A stretch of DNA of 62,773 bases from Clostridiales bacterium COT073_COT-073 (GCA_003858485.1 RQYD01000019.1:1-62773); one strand, 5' to 3'; positions 51,271-61,258 are shown, counted from the stretch's first letter. Program-made: numbers and translations. The notes: generated by a model from the letters alone, not told the origin.

Positions 51271-51730
51271 TCAAGATTTGAGTGAAATTCTGGTAATTTA
51301 TCAGGCAGCCAGAGAGCAGATGAAAAGCCAGGGAAATCCGACTCAGTGGGGAGCAAGTTATCCGAGTGAAGAACTGTTAAAAGAAGATATGCAAAAGCAG
51401 CAATTATATGTGATGGAGGATGAGAATGGCCTTTATGGTGTCTTTGTTTTTGCTGTTGGTATAGATTCGACTTATTTGAAAATCGAAGGCAGTTGGCACT
51501 TAGACAAAGAGTATGGGGTCATTCACCGAGTTGCTGGGAAAAAAGGGAAGAATGGAATTTTAACAGAGTGCTTGACTTTTTGTGAAACGAAAATTAACTA
51601 TTTGCGGGTCGATACGCATAAGGATAACACGAAAATGAGGTATTTAATTGAGAAGCAAGGCTTTAGCTATTGCGGCATTATTTATGTAGAGGATGGCAGT
51701 CCGCGTTTGGCCTATGACAGGATAAAATGA
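51251..51730 (+). CDS. GNAT-family N-acetyltransferase
   Basis: 159-aa acetyl-CoA-dependent acyltransferase. The N-terminus MIRPANNQDLSEILVIYQAA and the end MRYLIEKQGFSYCGIIYV are GNAT motifs B and D; the acetyl-CoA loop reads RVAGKKGKNGILT, a diverged Q/RxxGxG/A. The substrate is unknown. GAGGAG precedes the ATG. It overlaps rarA by 20 bp. Confidence 0.85.
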   Translation: MIRPANNQDLSEILVIYQAAREQMKSQGNPTQWGASYPSEELLKEDMQKQQLYVMEDENGLYGVFVFAVGIDSTYLKIEGSWHLDKEYGVIHRVAGKKGKNGILTECLTFCETKINYLRVDTHKDNTKMRYLIEKQGFSYCGIIYVEDGSPRLAYDRIK

Positions 51731-51749
51731 TCAACTTTCGGCGCTGTCT

Positions 51750-51977
51750 TTAATCCTTTGGCCTTTTTTTGGTCAGCTCTTCAATTTCTTTTCGATATTC
51801 TTTTTCTTTTTTGTGGAAACGCAGTAAAAAATAGAGAATTACGCCCAGCACAAAAGAAAGTCCCAAAAGAGCGAGAGTCATTTCCGGAGTACTGAAAATG
51901 GCTGAAAAAATAACGGATACATTTAATAAAATAAATAAAACAGTTAAAATTAAATACAGAATTTGTTTTTTATTCAT
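51750..51977 (-). CDS. Small two-helix membrane protein
   Basis: 75-aa protein with two hydrophobic helices (about residues 5-25 and 32-52) and a strongly charged C-terminal tail EKEYRKEIEELTKKRPKD. AAGGAG four bases before the ATG at 51977 supports the start. The longer upstream frame is not supported. No family recognised. It is convergent with the GNAT gene. Confidence 0.7.
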   Translation of the reverse strand: MNKKQILYLILTVLFILLNVSVIFSAIFSTPEMTLALLGLSFVLGVILYFLLRFHKKEKEYRKEIEELTKKRPKD

Positions 51978-52048
51978 AATACTCCTTGTAAAAATGAAAA
52001 GACATTCTGGCATCCGGGTAAAAAATTTAGCCAGAACAAATTTAGTGT

Positions 52049-52077
52049 TTGCCTTAGCCTGGTAAAACAGGTATAAT
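52049..52077 (+). promoter_or_regulatory. Promoter of hflX
   Basis: TTGCCT (52049-52054) and TATAAT (52072-52077), 17-bp spacing. Confidence 0.7.
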
Positions 52078-52209
52078 GAAAAGAAATTATTTGGTAATGA
52101 TATCATTAACTGGTGTAGTTTTAAAGGCAAATATAAGTTCAACAGCAGATGCTTTTATTGTATAGGATATAAACCAAAAAAGCAAGGAAAACAAAGGAGA
52201 AAATAAGAG

Positions 52210-53469
52210 ATGCATGAATTAGAGCAATTGCAAAATCCGGAACGACTGGTCCTTTTTGCGGTGACGGAAAAAGGTGAAGTAAAAAAAGCCGAAGATTCTT
52301 TGGTCGAGCTGGCGGAACTGGCAGAAACCGCCGGTGGAGAAGTGGTCGGCACAATGATCCAGCCGCTGGAAGCAAAGAATAAAAAGACCTATATCGGCAA
52401 GGGCAAGGTCGAGGAATTAAAAGAATTAATTCATGAAACCAATGCTCAGGCAGCAATTGCTGATGATGAACTTTCTCCCAGTCAAATCCGGAATTTAGAA
52501 GAAGAATTGGGGATTAAGGTGTTGGATCGGGCACTGTTGATTCTCGATATTTTTGCCCAAAGAGCAACTACCAGAGAAGGCATTTTACAGGTAGAAGTGG
52601 CGCAGCTGGCAGATGGATTAACCCGGCTGATCGGGGAAGGACATGCCCTTTCCCGTCAAGGTGGTGGGATTGGTACCAGAGGCGCCGGTGAAAAAAAGCT
52701 GGAAACAGACCGGCGGCATATTCGATCCCGTCTTAATACCTTGTGCAAAGAACTAAAAGAGTTGGAAGGGCAAAGAGATATGAATCGGGAAATCCGCAAA
52801 AAACAGGGTTTTCCTTTGATCGCAATTGTGGGTTATACCAATGCTGGCAAATCTTCGCTTTTAAATAAGCTGACCGAGGCAGATGTTTTGGCGGAAGATA
52901 AGTTATTTGCGACGCTTGATATTACCACCCGGAAATTGTCATTAGAAAGCAAGCAAACTGTAATGCTGACAGATACGGTTGGTTTTATCCGTAAACTTCC
53001 GCATCATTTGGTTGAGGCTTTTCGCTCAACTCTGGAAGAAGCGGTGGTGGCTGATTTAATTATTCATGTGGTGGATGGGGCGAATCCTTTTGAAGAGAAG
53101 CACCGTCAGGTCGTTTATGAAACATTGGCGCAAATTGGCGCTGATAAGATTCCGGTGCTGACCGTCTTTAATAAAAAAGATATTTGGCCGGAGAACACGA
53201 TTTTAAGAGATGATATGGCAGAAGCAACGGTGTATGCTTCCGTTAAAACCGGTGAGGGATTGGCTGAGCTGCTGGCTAAAATAGAAGAAATTATCCGTCG
53301 GCTGAAACCATATATCTGTACCACCATCTCCTATGCGGACGGCCAAAAAATTGATTTTATCCGGCGCTATGGGCAAGTAGTTGTGGAAGAATACCGGGAG
53401 GATGGAATATATATTGAAGCCTATCTTGAAGAAGCGTATATTCAGAAGTTAGATTTAAAAAGAGAGTAG
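52210..53469 (+). CDS. hflX: Ribosome-associated GTPase HflX
   Basis: 419-aa GTPase that splits stalled ribosomes. The N-terminal HflX domain contains NPERLVLFAV and TYIGKGKVEEL, followed by the linker LSRQGGGIGTRGAGEKKLE. The G domain has G1 GYTNAGKSSL, G3 DTVGFIRKLP and G4 NKKD. AAAGGAG precedes the ATG. A methyltransferase gene follows after 46 bp. Confidence 0.95.
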   Translation: MHELEQLQNPERLVLFAVTEKGEVKKAEDSLVELAELAETAGGEVVGTMIQPLEAKNKKTYIGKGKVEELKELIHETNAQAAIADDELSPSQIRNLEEELGIKVLDRALLILDIFAQRATTREGILQVEVAQLADGLTRLIGEGHALSRQGGGIGTRGAGEKKLETDRRHIRSRLNTLCKELKELEGQRDMNREIRKKQGFPLIAIVGYTNAGKSSLLNKLTEADVLAEDKLFATLDITTRKLSLESKQTVMLTDTVGFIRKLPHHLVEAFRSTLEEAVVADLIIHVVDGANPFEEKHRQVVYETLAQIGADKIPVLTVFNKKDIWPENTILRDDMAEATVYASVKTGEGLAELLAKIEEIIRRLKPYICTTISYADGQKIDFIRRYGQVVVEEYREDGIYIEAYLEEAYIQKLDLKRE

Positions 53470-53515
53470 TAGGACCGGAAGGCAGAATGAGTTGAGAAGG
53501 AGGTGTAGCTGGCGA

Positions 53516-54157
53516 ATGTTTTGGGATCATGTATCAGGAGTTTATGACTTTTTTGTTGGATGTCGGCTTAAAGAGCTGAATCGTCAAATCGGAAAAGCGG
53601 CCGCATCTTTTTTGGAGCCGGATGACAAGGTGCTGGAGTGTGCCTGCGGGACTGGCCTTATCAGCTTATTTCTGGCCAGGAAATGTCGTGATTTAACTGC
53701 TACTGATTTTTCAGAAGGGATGCTTAAACAGGCACGAAAAAAATGTCGTTTTGTAAATATGACAATTGAGCAAGCCGATATCACTAAATTAAACTATGAA
53801 GATCATTCTTTTGACAAAGTGGTGGCCGGAAATGTCATTCATTTGCTGGAGCAGCCGCAGGCTGCATTGCAGGAGTTAGAGAGGGTCTGTAGGATTGACG
53901 GAAAAATCATTATTCCTACTTATGTTGGAAAATCCAGGAAGAGCGGCAAAAATGTGCTGCTATCGTTTTTAAATCTTTTTGGAGCAGGCTTCCAGCAACA
54001 AATTTATTATCGGGATTATCCGGCGTTTTTTCGGCGTTTGGGTTATAAAAATGCACGCTTTTATTTGATCAAAGGACTAATGTGGTGTGCGATTGCAGTT
54101 ATTCCGGTGACCAAAGAGAACAAGGATAATAAGGATAATAAGGAGTTTTCTGCGTGA
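53516..54157 (+). CDS. Class I SAM-dependent methyltransferase
   Basis: 213-aa enzyme. Motif I is LECACGTGLISL, motif II TATDFSEGML, motif IV KVVAGNVIHLL. It resembles small-molecule or ubiquinone/menaquinone-type methyltransferases, but no substrate can be named. AAGGAGGTG lies about eleven bases before the ATG at 53516. The C-terminus ends in a short DNKDNKE repeat encoded by GATAATAAG units. Confidence 0.85.
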   Translation: MFWDHVSGVYDFFVGCRLKELNRQIGKAAASFLEPDDKVLECACGTGLISLFLARKCRDLTATDFSEGMLKQARKKCRFVNMTIEQADITKLNYEDHSFDKVVAGNVIHLLEQPQAALQELERVCRIDGKIIIPTYVGKSRKSGKNVLLSFLNLFGAGFQQQIYYRDYPAFFRRLGYKNARFYLIKGLMWCAIAVIPVTKENKDNKDNKEFSA

Positions 54158-54342
54158 ATTGGCCGGACAGGATGATAGCAGCAAAATGGCAGTGAATGAC
54201 CGGGCGTGAGGGCCTTATGACAGGAAAAGGAAATTTGCGGCGGGCATTTCTTGATGATTTAGGATCGGCTATTGGTGGGTGAAATGACATTCATCCGGAT
54301 GAGCTTCCTTTAAGAATTGTTATATTATGGAGAGGAGTAAAA

Positions 54343-55173
54343 ATGAGTAAAGCAGATAAGATATTTATTTCAATGTGCCGGGATATTATTGACAATGGTT
54401 TTTCTTCAGTCGGGCAAATTGTTCGTCCGCGCTGGCAAGATGGAACTCCGGCTCATACGGTTAAGCAGTTTGCGGTAGTTAATCGCTATCAATTGGCTGA
54501 GGAATTTCCGATTCTAACTCTGCGTCCAACCGGATTTAAGAGTGCAATTGATGAAATATTATGGATCTGGCAAAAAAAATCGAATAATATTCATGATTTG
54601 AACAGTAAAATCTGGGATAGCTGGGCTGATGAGAATGGCAGTATTGGCAAGGCATATGGTTATCAACTTGGAGTTAAACATAAGTATCAGGAGGGAATGT
54701 TTGATCAGGTAGATCGGGTGTTATTTGATTTAAAACATAATCCATATTCCCGGAGAATTATGACCAATCTCTATGTACATCAGGACTTATCGGAAATGAA
54801 TTTATATCCCTGTGCTTATAGTATGACTTTTAATGTAACGGATGGCCGTTTAAATGGAATTTTAAACCAACGTTCCAATGATGTACTGGTGGCCAACAAC
54901 TGGAATGTAGTGCAATACTCAGTATTGCTGCATATGCTGGCACAGGTATCCGGTCTGGAAGTGGGCGAATTCGTACATGTGATTGCCGACGCCCATATTT
55001 ATGACCGGCATATTCCGTTAGTAGAAGAAATGCTGAAGCGTCCGACTTTTCCGGCGCCAGCTTTTCAAATGAATCCGGATATCAAAAATTTCTATGACTT
55101 TACAGTTGAGGATTTCAAATTAGAAAATTATCAGAAAAATGAACAAATTAAAAATATTCCGGTAGCAGTATAG
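54343..55173 (+). CDS. thyA: Thymidylate synthase (clostridial variant)
   Basis: 276-aa enzyme making dTMP from dUMP with methylene-tetrahydrofolate. The catalytic Cys157 lies in LYPCAYSM (PPCH in the E. coli type), dUMP contacts are in NPYSRRI and QRSNDVLVANNWN, and HVIADAHIYDRHI is the conserved C-terminal segment. The QRS block lacks the usual LGLPFN, so this is a diverged branch. GAGAGGAG precedes the ATG. folA follows at 124 bp; the pair supplies and recycles folate for dTMP. Confidence 0.93.
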   Translation: MSKADKIFISMCRDIIDNGFSSVGQIVRPRWQDGTPAHTVKQFAVVNRYQLAEEFPILTLRPTGFKSAIDEILWIWQKKSNNIHDLNSKIWDSWADENGSIGKAYGYQLGVKHKYQEGMFDQVDRVLFDLKHNPYSRRIMTNLYVHQDLSEMNLYPCAYSMTFNVTDGRLNGILNQRSNDVLVANNWNVVQYSVLLHMLAQVSGLEVGEFVHVIADAHIYDRHIPLVEEMLKRPTFPAPAFQMNPDIKNFYDFTVEDFKLENYQKNEQIKNIPVAV

Positions 55174-55297
55174 GGAATTGTTCAACTGTCTATTTTGACC
55201 GGAAATTTTCAAGTATGAGGGCCAATAGACTTAAAACCTGGGGAGAGTTGAGCTATTAACAAAGAAATCAAGACTGACAAGACTTTGGGAGAAAAAC

Positions 55298-55801
55298 ATG
55301 AATTTTATCGTGGCAGTTGATTTGGATTATGGGATTGCCAAAAATGGCGGTCTGCTGGCTCGATTACCGGGAGATCTGCGTTTTTTTAAGCAAAAAACTT
55401 TGGGGAATGTGGTAGTGATGGGTAGAAAAACTTTGGAAAGTTTGCCTGGGCAAAAACCTTTAGCAGAAAGAGAGAATCTTGTATTAACGAAAGATAAAAA
55501 TTATCACTGTCCGGGGGCAACGGTATTGCATTCCAGAGAAGAAGTTTTAAAGTGGATAAAAGATCATAATATTTCGCAGGAAAAAGTGTTTATATCCGGT
55601 GGGGCTGAGATTTATCAATTATTTATGCCGGATTGTTGTACCGGTTATGTGACTGAGATCAAGCATCATTTGGCAGCGGATCGCTTTATTGAAAAAATAA
55701 ATCAAAGTTCACAATGGATAGAAACGGGCAGAAGCCAAATGCAGCAGGAAAATGGATATGGCTACGAATGGGTAACATATCAAAGAAAACACAGGATTTG
55801 A
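55298..55801 (+). CDS. folA: Dihydrofolate reductase
   Basis: 167-aa enzyme that regenerates tetrahydrofolate after the ThyA reaction. The N-terminal FIVAVDLDYGIAKNG, the substrate-binding acid in LPGDLRFFK, MGRKTLESLP and the ISGGAEIYQLF glycine motif are all present. GGGAGAAAAAC precedes the ATG. It lies downstream of thyA and 19 bp upstream of corA. Confidence 0.96.
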   Translation: MNFIVAVDLDYGIAKNGGLLARLPGDLRFFKQKTLGNVVVMGRKTLESLPGQKPLAERENLVLTKDKNYHCPGATVLHSREEVLKWIKDHNISQEKVFISGGAEIYQLFMPDCCTGYVTEIKHHLAADRFIEKINQSSQWIETGRSQMQQENGYGYEWVTYQRKHRI

Positions 55802-55820
55802 CCGGAAGGAGCTTAAAGCG

Positions 55821-56774
55821 ATGTACCATGTATATAGAACCTATGGTGATGGCCCGCATAAAAAGCTGGAGAAATTGCCAAAAATTGAGAAAGGAACATG
55901 GGTCAATGTGATTGCTCCCAGTTTAGAGGAGATCACTGAAATAGAAAGCACATTGGGGATTCCCGATGATTATTTAAGAGCTGCTCTGGACGAAGAAGAA
56001 AGCGTGCGTTTGGATTCGGAGGATGGAACTGTACTTTTGGTCATTGATATGCCTTATGAAAATTTTGATGCCAATGAAAAATATCGGGGTACGCACTCAA
56101 CTTTGCCAATGGGTATTATTTTGGGAGATGACTATATTGTAACCGTTTCACTGAATGAGAGTTTAGTTTTACAGGACTTTATTTCCGGTAAGGTCAAGGA
56201 CTTCAGCATTAACAAGAAAACCAGATTTTTATATCAAATTTTATATCGGACTTCAACTTTATATTTGCGGTATTTAAGGCAAATAGACAGGATCACCACT
56301 CAGGTGGAAAAAGAGCTGCATAAAAGTTATCGCAATAGTGAGCTTATTCAGTTAGTGGGTATTGAAAAATCGCTGGTTTATTTTTCCACTTCTTTAAAAA
56401 GTAATGAGTTGGTATTAGAAAAATTATTTCGGCAAAAGCCAATGAAAACATATCCGGAAGATGAGGAATTATTGGAAGATGTCATTATTGAAAATCGCCA
56501 GGCAATGGAAATGGCGAATCTTTATAATAATATTTTAGGCGGTACAATTGATGCTTTTTCTTCGGTTATTTCCAATAACCTGAATATTGTCATGAAGTGG
56601 CTGGCGGCAATTACCATTGTATTTTCAGTGCCAACCATTATGTCCGGACTATGGGGCATGAATGTGCCGGTACCATTTCAGGAAAACCCATATGGATTTT
56701 TGATTGTATCATTGGTGACAATTGGGGTAACCGGGATTGTGGCTTTGTATTTATATAAAAAAGATATGTTTTAG
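55821..56774 (+). CDS. corA: CorA-family divalent cation transporter
   Basis: 317-aa magnesium/cobalt channel. A long cytoplasmic domain with coiled-coil helices is followed by two C-terminal helices. The signature GMN lies in GLWGMNVPVPF between them. The family forms a pentamer. AAGGAGC precedes the ATG. Confidence 0.93.
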   Translation: MYHVYRTYGDGPHKKLEKLPKIEKGTWVNVIAPSLEEITEIESTLGIPDDYLRAALDEEESVRLDSEDGTVLLVIDMPYENFDANEKYRGTHSTLPMGIILGDDYIVTVSLNESLVLQDFISGKVKDFSINKKTRFLYQILYRTSTLYLRYLRQIDRITTQVEKELHKSYRNSELIQLVGIEKSLVYFSTSLKSNELVLEKLFRQKPMKTYPEDEELLEDVIIENRQAMEMANLYNNILGGTIDAFSSVISNNLNIVMKWLAAITIVFSVPTIMSGLWGMNVPVPFQENPYGFLIVSLVTIGVTGIVALYLYKKDMF

Positions 56775-56845
56775 AGTGATGATCAGAGCAATGATATAAG
56801 TCATGTATTTGCACAGCCAGATACTGCTGATCAGGAGGGAAAGGT

Positions 56846-58189
56846 GTGTCAGAAAAAGAATTATTTTCCGTTAAACAGCTGCAATTTTTAATTATTCCCC
56901 TGATTTTGGAGCAAATTCTGGGTGTAACAGTTGGTCTGGCGGATTCGATCATGGTGTCCAGTGCCGGTGAAGCTGCCATGTCAGGAGTGGCTTTGGTGGA
57001 TGCAATCAATATTTTATTGGTCAACACTTTTGCCGCTTTGGCCACTGGCGGAGCGGTGGTGGCTGCGCATAGACTGGGTGAAAAGAAAGAAAAAGAAGCA
57101 GTCAAAACGGCAAACCAGCTGTTGTTTATTGTAGTTGGTGTGGCGCTGGTGATAATGCTGATGGCGTTGGTGGGCAATCGCTTTATTTTAAGAATTGTCT
57201 ATCGAAATTTGGAAACAGATGTTATGGAAAAGGCGGTTATTTATTTTTATATAATTGCTTTGTCTTTTCCATTTTTAGGTATTTACAATTCATGTGCCGC
57301 TCTTTGTCGGGCAATGGGTAATTCCAAAGTAACTATGCTGGTATCTTTGGTGATGAATATCATTAATATTGCCGGAAATGCAGTCATGATTTATGGTTTA
57401 AAAACGGGGGTTTTTGGGGCAGCGGTGTCCACTTTATTGGCGCGGATAGTTGGGGCGTCCATTATGTTGGCCGTTTTAGTTGATAAACAAAAACCTATTC
57501 ATTTTGACCGGACAGAGTGGCAAGGAGTTTCCCGGAAAGTCATTCGCAAAATTTGTCAAGTTGGAATGCCGATTGGCCTGGATGGTTTTATTTTTCAAAT
57601 TGGCAAGATCCTGGTACAAGGTATTGTGGCAGGATTGGGTACGGCTGCTATTTCGGCCAATTCAATTGTTGGCATGGTTGGCGGAATTGCCACTATTCCG
57701 GCCAGTGCAGTGGGAATGTCAATGGTTACAGTGGTTGGCCAAACCATTGGTGCCGGCCGGCCGGAAGAAGCAAAGCGTTATGTCAGAAAGTTGATTATGG
57801 CTGCTTATATGGGGATGGCGATTGTCAATGTTCCACTTTTCTTTTTTGCCGGAAAGGTGGTGGGTCTTTACTCGGTCAGCCAGTATACGGCACAAATTGC
57901 CACGGAGGTTATTATTTTTCATTCGGTAATTGCAGTTACTTTGTGGCCTCTTAGCTTTGCATTGCCCAATGCTATTCGTGCTACTTATGATGCCGCTTTT
58001 ACGATGGTTGTGTCTGTCAGCTCAATGTGGATTTTCCGTATTGGTTTTAGCTATTTATTCTGTAAGATATGGGATATGGGGGTAATGGGGGTATGGATGT
58101 CAATGGGAATTGATTGGCTGTTTCGCTCCATTATGTTTGTTTGGCGGGTAAAAAGTGGAAAATGGCTGAAAAAAGTAGGCATGGCTTAA
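56846..58189 (+). CDS. MATE-family multidrug efflux transporter
   Basis: 447-aa integral membrane antiporter with about twelve helices in two repeated halves (LEQILGVTVGLADSIMVSS near the start, GIATIPASAVGMSMVTVVGQ in the middle). It exports cationic compounds using Na+ or H+. It starts with GTG at 56846, preceded by AGGAGGG at good spacing. A strong terminator follows. Confidence 0.93.
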   Translation: MSEKELFSVKQLQFLIIPLILEQILGVTVGLADSIMVSSAGEAAMSGVALVDAINILLVNTFAALATGGAVVAAHRLGEKKEKEAVKTANQLLFIVVGVALVIMLMALVGNRFILRIVYRNLETDVMEKAVIYFYIIALSFPFLGIYNSCAALCRAMGNSKVTMLVSLVMNIINIAGNAVMIYGLKTGVFGAAVSTLLARIVGASIMLAVLVDKQKPIHFDRTEWQGVSRKVIRKICQVGMPIGLDGFIFQIGKILVQGIVAGLGTAAISANSIVGMVGGIATIPASAVGMSMVTVVGQTIGAGRPEEAKRYVRKLIMAAYMGMAIVNVPLFFFAGKVVGLYSVSQYTAQIATEVIIFHSVIAVTLWPLSFALPNAIRATYDAAFTMVVSVSSMWIFRIGFSYLFCKIWDMGVMGVWMSMGIDWLFRSIMFVWRVKSGKWLKKVGMA

Positions 58190-58213
58190 AATTGGAAATG
58201 ATGGAAAGAGATG

Positions 58214-58272
58214 AATACCGGCCACCAAGGATCAGACTTAAAATCTGACCTTTGGTGGTCGGTATTTTTATA
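58214..58272 (+). terminator. Strong terminator after the MATE gene
   Basis: AATACCGGCCACCAAGG and CCTTTGGTGGTCGGTATT pair along 17-18 positions with inner CAGA/TCTG, followed by T5. Confidence 0.93.
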
Positions 58273-58321
58273 GAAAAATTAGATTAACATTACAAAAACA
58301 TTAGAAAAACATAAAAAAATA

Positions 58322-58350
58322 TTGACAAAATCCGTTTCAGAGATGATACT
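58322..58350 (+). promoter_or_regulatory. Promoter of the WG-repeat/SLH protein gene
   Basis: TTGACA (58322-58327) and GATACT (58345-58350), 17-bp spacing. The leader is about 155 nt with no structure I trust. Confidence 0.65.
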
Positions 58351-58513
58351 AAATAAGAAATGCCTGGCTTATTAATCGGTAAAATTTTGTTGATTTTGTT
58401 ATTTGATGAAAGCTGCTTTTTGTCTGATAAAGGTGGATTTGCTGATCTTATAATTATGGCAGGTTCAAAGTTGATAGCCAAGTTGAAAAATGATTGAGCA
58501 GAAGGAGATGAAA

Positions 58514-61258
58514 ATGAGGAAGAATTTCTGGAACAGGATTTTACCTTTGGGAATGGTACTTATATTATGCTTGAGTATGGTAATTTTTGATGTCCGGGCA
58601 GGCTTTAATGAGGCAGATTTGGAAATTATTTGGCTTGATCCGGAAATTCAGGAGATTGGAAGGTTTACGGAAAATGGGTTGGCTGGATTTAAAAAGAAAG
58701 GAAAAGTTGGTTATTTAAATACTCGAGGAGAAATTATTGTGCCGGCTCAATTTGATGTTGGTCATCCATTTACAGAACATAATTTGGCGGCGGTTGGAAA
58801 ATCAACAAGCTCCGGTACTTTATTGGGATTTATCAATCAGACTGGAGAAGTAGTGGTTCCCTTAAAATATGAATGGGTCAATGATTTTTTAGATGAGATC
58901 ACAGCGGTGTTAGAGCCGAATTCAAACCAACTGCTTAGCTTTTTAGGAAATAAAGGCGAGGCCTACTTTATCAATCAAAAAGGAGAAAAGTTAATGGCAA
59001 TTGATGCCAATAGCTATAGCGGCTTTGGTTCTGGATATTCCTGGCGGATTAATCGGGATGGAGAAACCCAAATTATCAATAAGAATTTTCAGGTGGTCAG
59101 GACCTTGTCCAAGAAGTATCAGGGCGGAGAAGTAAGCTCGATGTTTTTAAAAGATGGTTTTGCGGTGATCAAGGCCTCTACCGGTAAGGGCGTGATCGAT
59201 ACGCAGGGCCGGGAAGTGATCCCCTGTCGCTATGAGGAAATTTATTATGCCAATAGTCGGCTCTTTTTTAGCGGCTTTATTACCGCCAAAAAAGATGGAA
59301 AAATTATGCTGGTCGATAAAAATGGACAAGAATACAGTACATATGATCATTACTCCAGATATAAGGAAGGCCTGTGTGCAGTGACCAAGGGGAATAAATC
59401 CGGATTTATTGATTTGAATGGTGATGAAGCCATTGCCTGCCAGTATGAGAAAGTGTGGGATTTTGGCGAAGGTTTGGCCGGCTTTCAAGCCGGTGGGCAA
59501 AAGGATTCAGCTAAAATTGGATTTATAAATAAAAGCGGACAAACCGTGATCGATCCGGCATTTGAGAACGTGGGTGTCTTTTACCAGGGAATTGTGCCGG
59601 TGAAGAAGGATGGCCGCTGGGGTCTGCTGAAGCATCCGCTGAAAAGTTTCCGCCCCGTTAATTTAGCAGTGGAAAGTGTGGTCCGCCAAACTTTGGGAAA
59701 ATTGACCGGAGAATTGACAGAGCAGGACTGGCTAAAGATCACACATTTGGATTTTAGTGGAATGGATTTAAGTGATGTCAGGGGAATTGAGAAGGCTAAA
59801 AATTTAAAAGAAATTAATTTAAGCTTTGCCAGCCTGGCTGATGTGACCGGATTAGAAGAATTGCCTGATTTAAAGACTCTTATTTTAAAAAACAGTAAGT
59901 TATCCAAACTGCAATTGGCTGAAATAAGGCTTCAACTGCCGAAAGTGGTATTTCAGATTACGCAGGTTGAGATTACAGAGGCGGCCGTAAAAAACTGGGA
60001 TACTGAGCAAAATACCGAGGCTTTGATCGCCAGTGCCCAATCCATCATTGAAAAGGCAGGAAAAAAAGAAGTGATTGCTACTGGTAATACCTATGTCATT
60101 GATAAAAACTTGACGGATGAATCGGCCCGTAAGGCAGAAGCAGTCAAGGAGCAACTTTATGCCAAGGCCGGGCAAGATAATAAAGAATTGGGCAAAAGTT
60201 TGGACACTACTATTAAGCTTAGCCTGAAAAAAACAGAACCACAAATGACAATTAAAGTGGCAGAAAATGTGAAAGAATTAAAGCAGGTCGATAAATTAAT
60301 TGTTGAGCTGGAAGAGGCGATCAGCTTGGAACTGAGTGCGGAGCAGTTAGCTCAGGAGATGAGTGGTTCCGGCCTGGAAATTGCTGTTGAAGAAGTAAAA
60401 AGCAGCAGTCATCAAATCAGGCAGGTGTCGGATGGAGAATTTACCTATTTAAATACGGTAACCGCCGATGGTTTTGGTGGCAGCGGTGAAAGCATCAAGA
60501 GCTACCGGATCAAAATGAAGAAAAAGAATGCTGAGGCCAAGGTCGGCTTATCATTGAAAAGCCCGGACAGCCCATATACTGCGATTTTCCGCAAAACGGC
60601 AACGGGCGAAGAAGTGATCGGCGGCAAATATGATGCCAAAACCAGGAAGCTGAGTGTGAAAATTGGCGAAGACGGTGAGTACTATGTGAAGCAGAATGAG
60701 AAAAATTTTGCCGATATTGAGCAATTGCCAAAAACGCAAAAGGAAATGATTAAGGTTCTGGCCTCTAAAGGAGTGCTTAAGGGGGATGAAAAAGGACAGT
60801 TTAACCCCAAGGCCGGGATCAGCCGGAGTGAGCTGCTGACCATATTGGTGCGCTTATCCTATGTCTATGATGATACGGCGGTCAGTAATTTCCTGGATGT
60901 AAAAGCCGGCAGCTGGTACTATCCCTTTGTATCTTCGGGCCAAAAAATCGGGGTGATTAACGGCTATCCGGATAATACCTTTAAACCGGCAAATCCGGTA
61001 GGTGCAGCTGAGATGGCCAAAATGAATATGATGATGCTGGTCTATAAAAAAGGATATCATTTCCCCAAAGATGAGTATCTATATCTTAACAAAATTGCTA
61101 AGGGCAGTAATATTCCGGTCTGGGCCATGGGCTATATCGCTATGGCTGAGCGGGAAGGAATGCTGTTAAAAACCGGCAGTGGTCTTTATGACGGCACCAA
61201 AATGATGAGTCGTGAAGAAGCGGCGGAAATGCTGTACCGGCTATGGGAAAAAATGTAG
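58514..61258 (+). CDS. Cell-wall-anchored WG-repeat, LRR-like and SLH-domain protein
   Basis: 914-aa secreted protein. A signal peptide (about residues 1-30) is followed by six or seven WG-type beta repeats (about 50-375), recognisable by GFINQTGEVVVPLKYE-like units. Next come a short leucine-rich stretch (about 395-470: DLSGMDLSDVRGIE, then LKEINLSFASL) and a helical linker region. Three S-layer-homology domains end the protein (last ~180 residues, with FADIEQLPKTQKEMI and GVINGYPDNTFKPANPV). SLH domains bind pyruvylated wall polymer. The function of the exposed part is unknown. AAGGAG six bases before the ATG at 58514 fixes the start. Confidence 0.88.
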   Translation: MRKNFWNRILPLGMVLILCLSMVIFDVRAGFNEADLEIIWLDPEIQEIGRFTENGLAGFKKKGKVGYLNTRGEIIVPAQFDVGHPFTEHNLAAVGKSTSSGTLLGFINQTGEVVVPLKYEWVNDFLDEITAVLEPNSNQLLSFLGNKGEAYFINQKGEKLMAIDANSYSGFGSGYSWRINRDGETQIINKNFQVVRTLSKKYQGGEVSSMFLKDGFAVIKASTGKGVIDTQGREVIPCRYEEIYYANSRLFFSGFITAKKDGKIMLVDKNGQEYSTYDHYSRYKEGLCAVTKGNKSGFIDLNGDEAIACQYEKVWDFGEGLAGFQAGGQKDSAKIGFINKSGQTVIDPAFENVGVFYQGIVPVKKDGRWGLLKHPLKSFRPVNLAVESVVRQTLGKLTGELTEQDWLKITHLDFSGMDLSDVRGIEKAKNLKEINLSFASLADVTGLEELPDLKTLILKNSKLSKLQLAEIRLQLPKVVFQITQVEITEAAVKNWDTEQNTEALIASAQSIIEKAGKKEVIATGNTYVIDKNLTDESARKAEAVKEQLYAKAGQDNKELGKSLDTTIKLSLKKTEPQMTIKVAENVKELKQVDKLIVELEEAISLELSAEQLAQEMSGSGLEIAVEEVKSSSHQIRQVSDGEFTYLNTVTADGFGGSGESIKSYRIKMKKKNAEAKVGLSLKSPDSPYTAIFRKTATGEEVIGGKYDAKTRKLSVKIGEDGEYYVKQNEKNFADIEQLPKTQKEMIKVLASKGVLKGDEKGQFNPKAGISRSELLTILVRLSYVYDDTAVSNFLDVKAGSWYYPFVSSGQKIGVINGYPDNTFKPANPVGAAEMAKMNMMMLVYKKGYHFPKDEYLYLNKIAKGSNIPVWAMGYIAMAEREGMLLKTGSGLYDGTKMMSREEAAEMLYRLWEKM

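Noticed and set aside
55180-55250. Another copy of the inverted-end element between thyA and folA
   Set aside because: Only TTCAACT and AGTTGAG at about 70 bp distance; too short and lacking the CCCAC and TTGGAA blocks.
56638-57177. Minus-strand 179-codon frame opposite corA/MATE
   Set aside because: Antisense shadow across two recognised genes.
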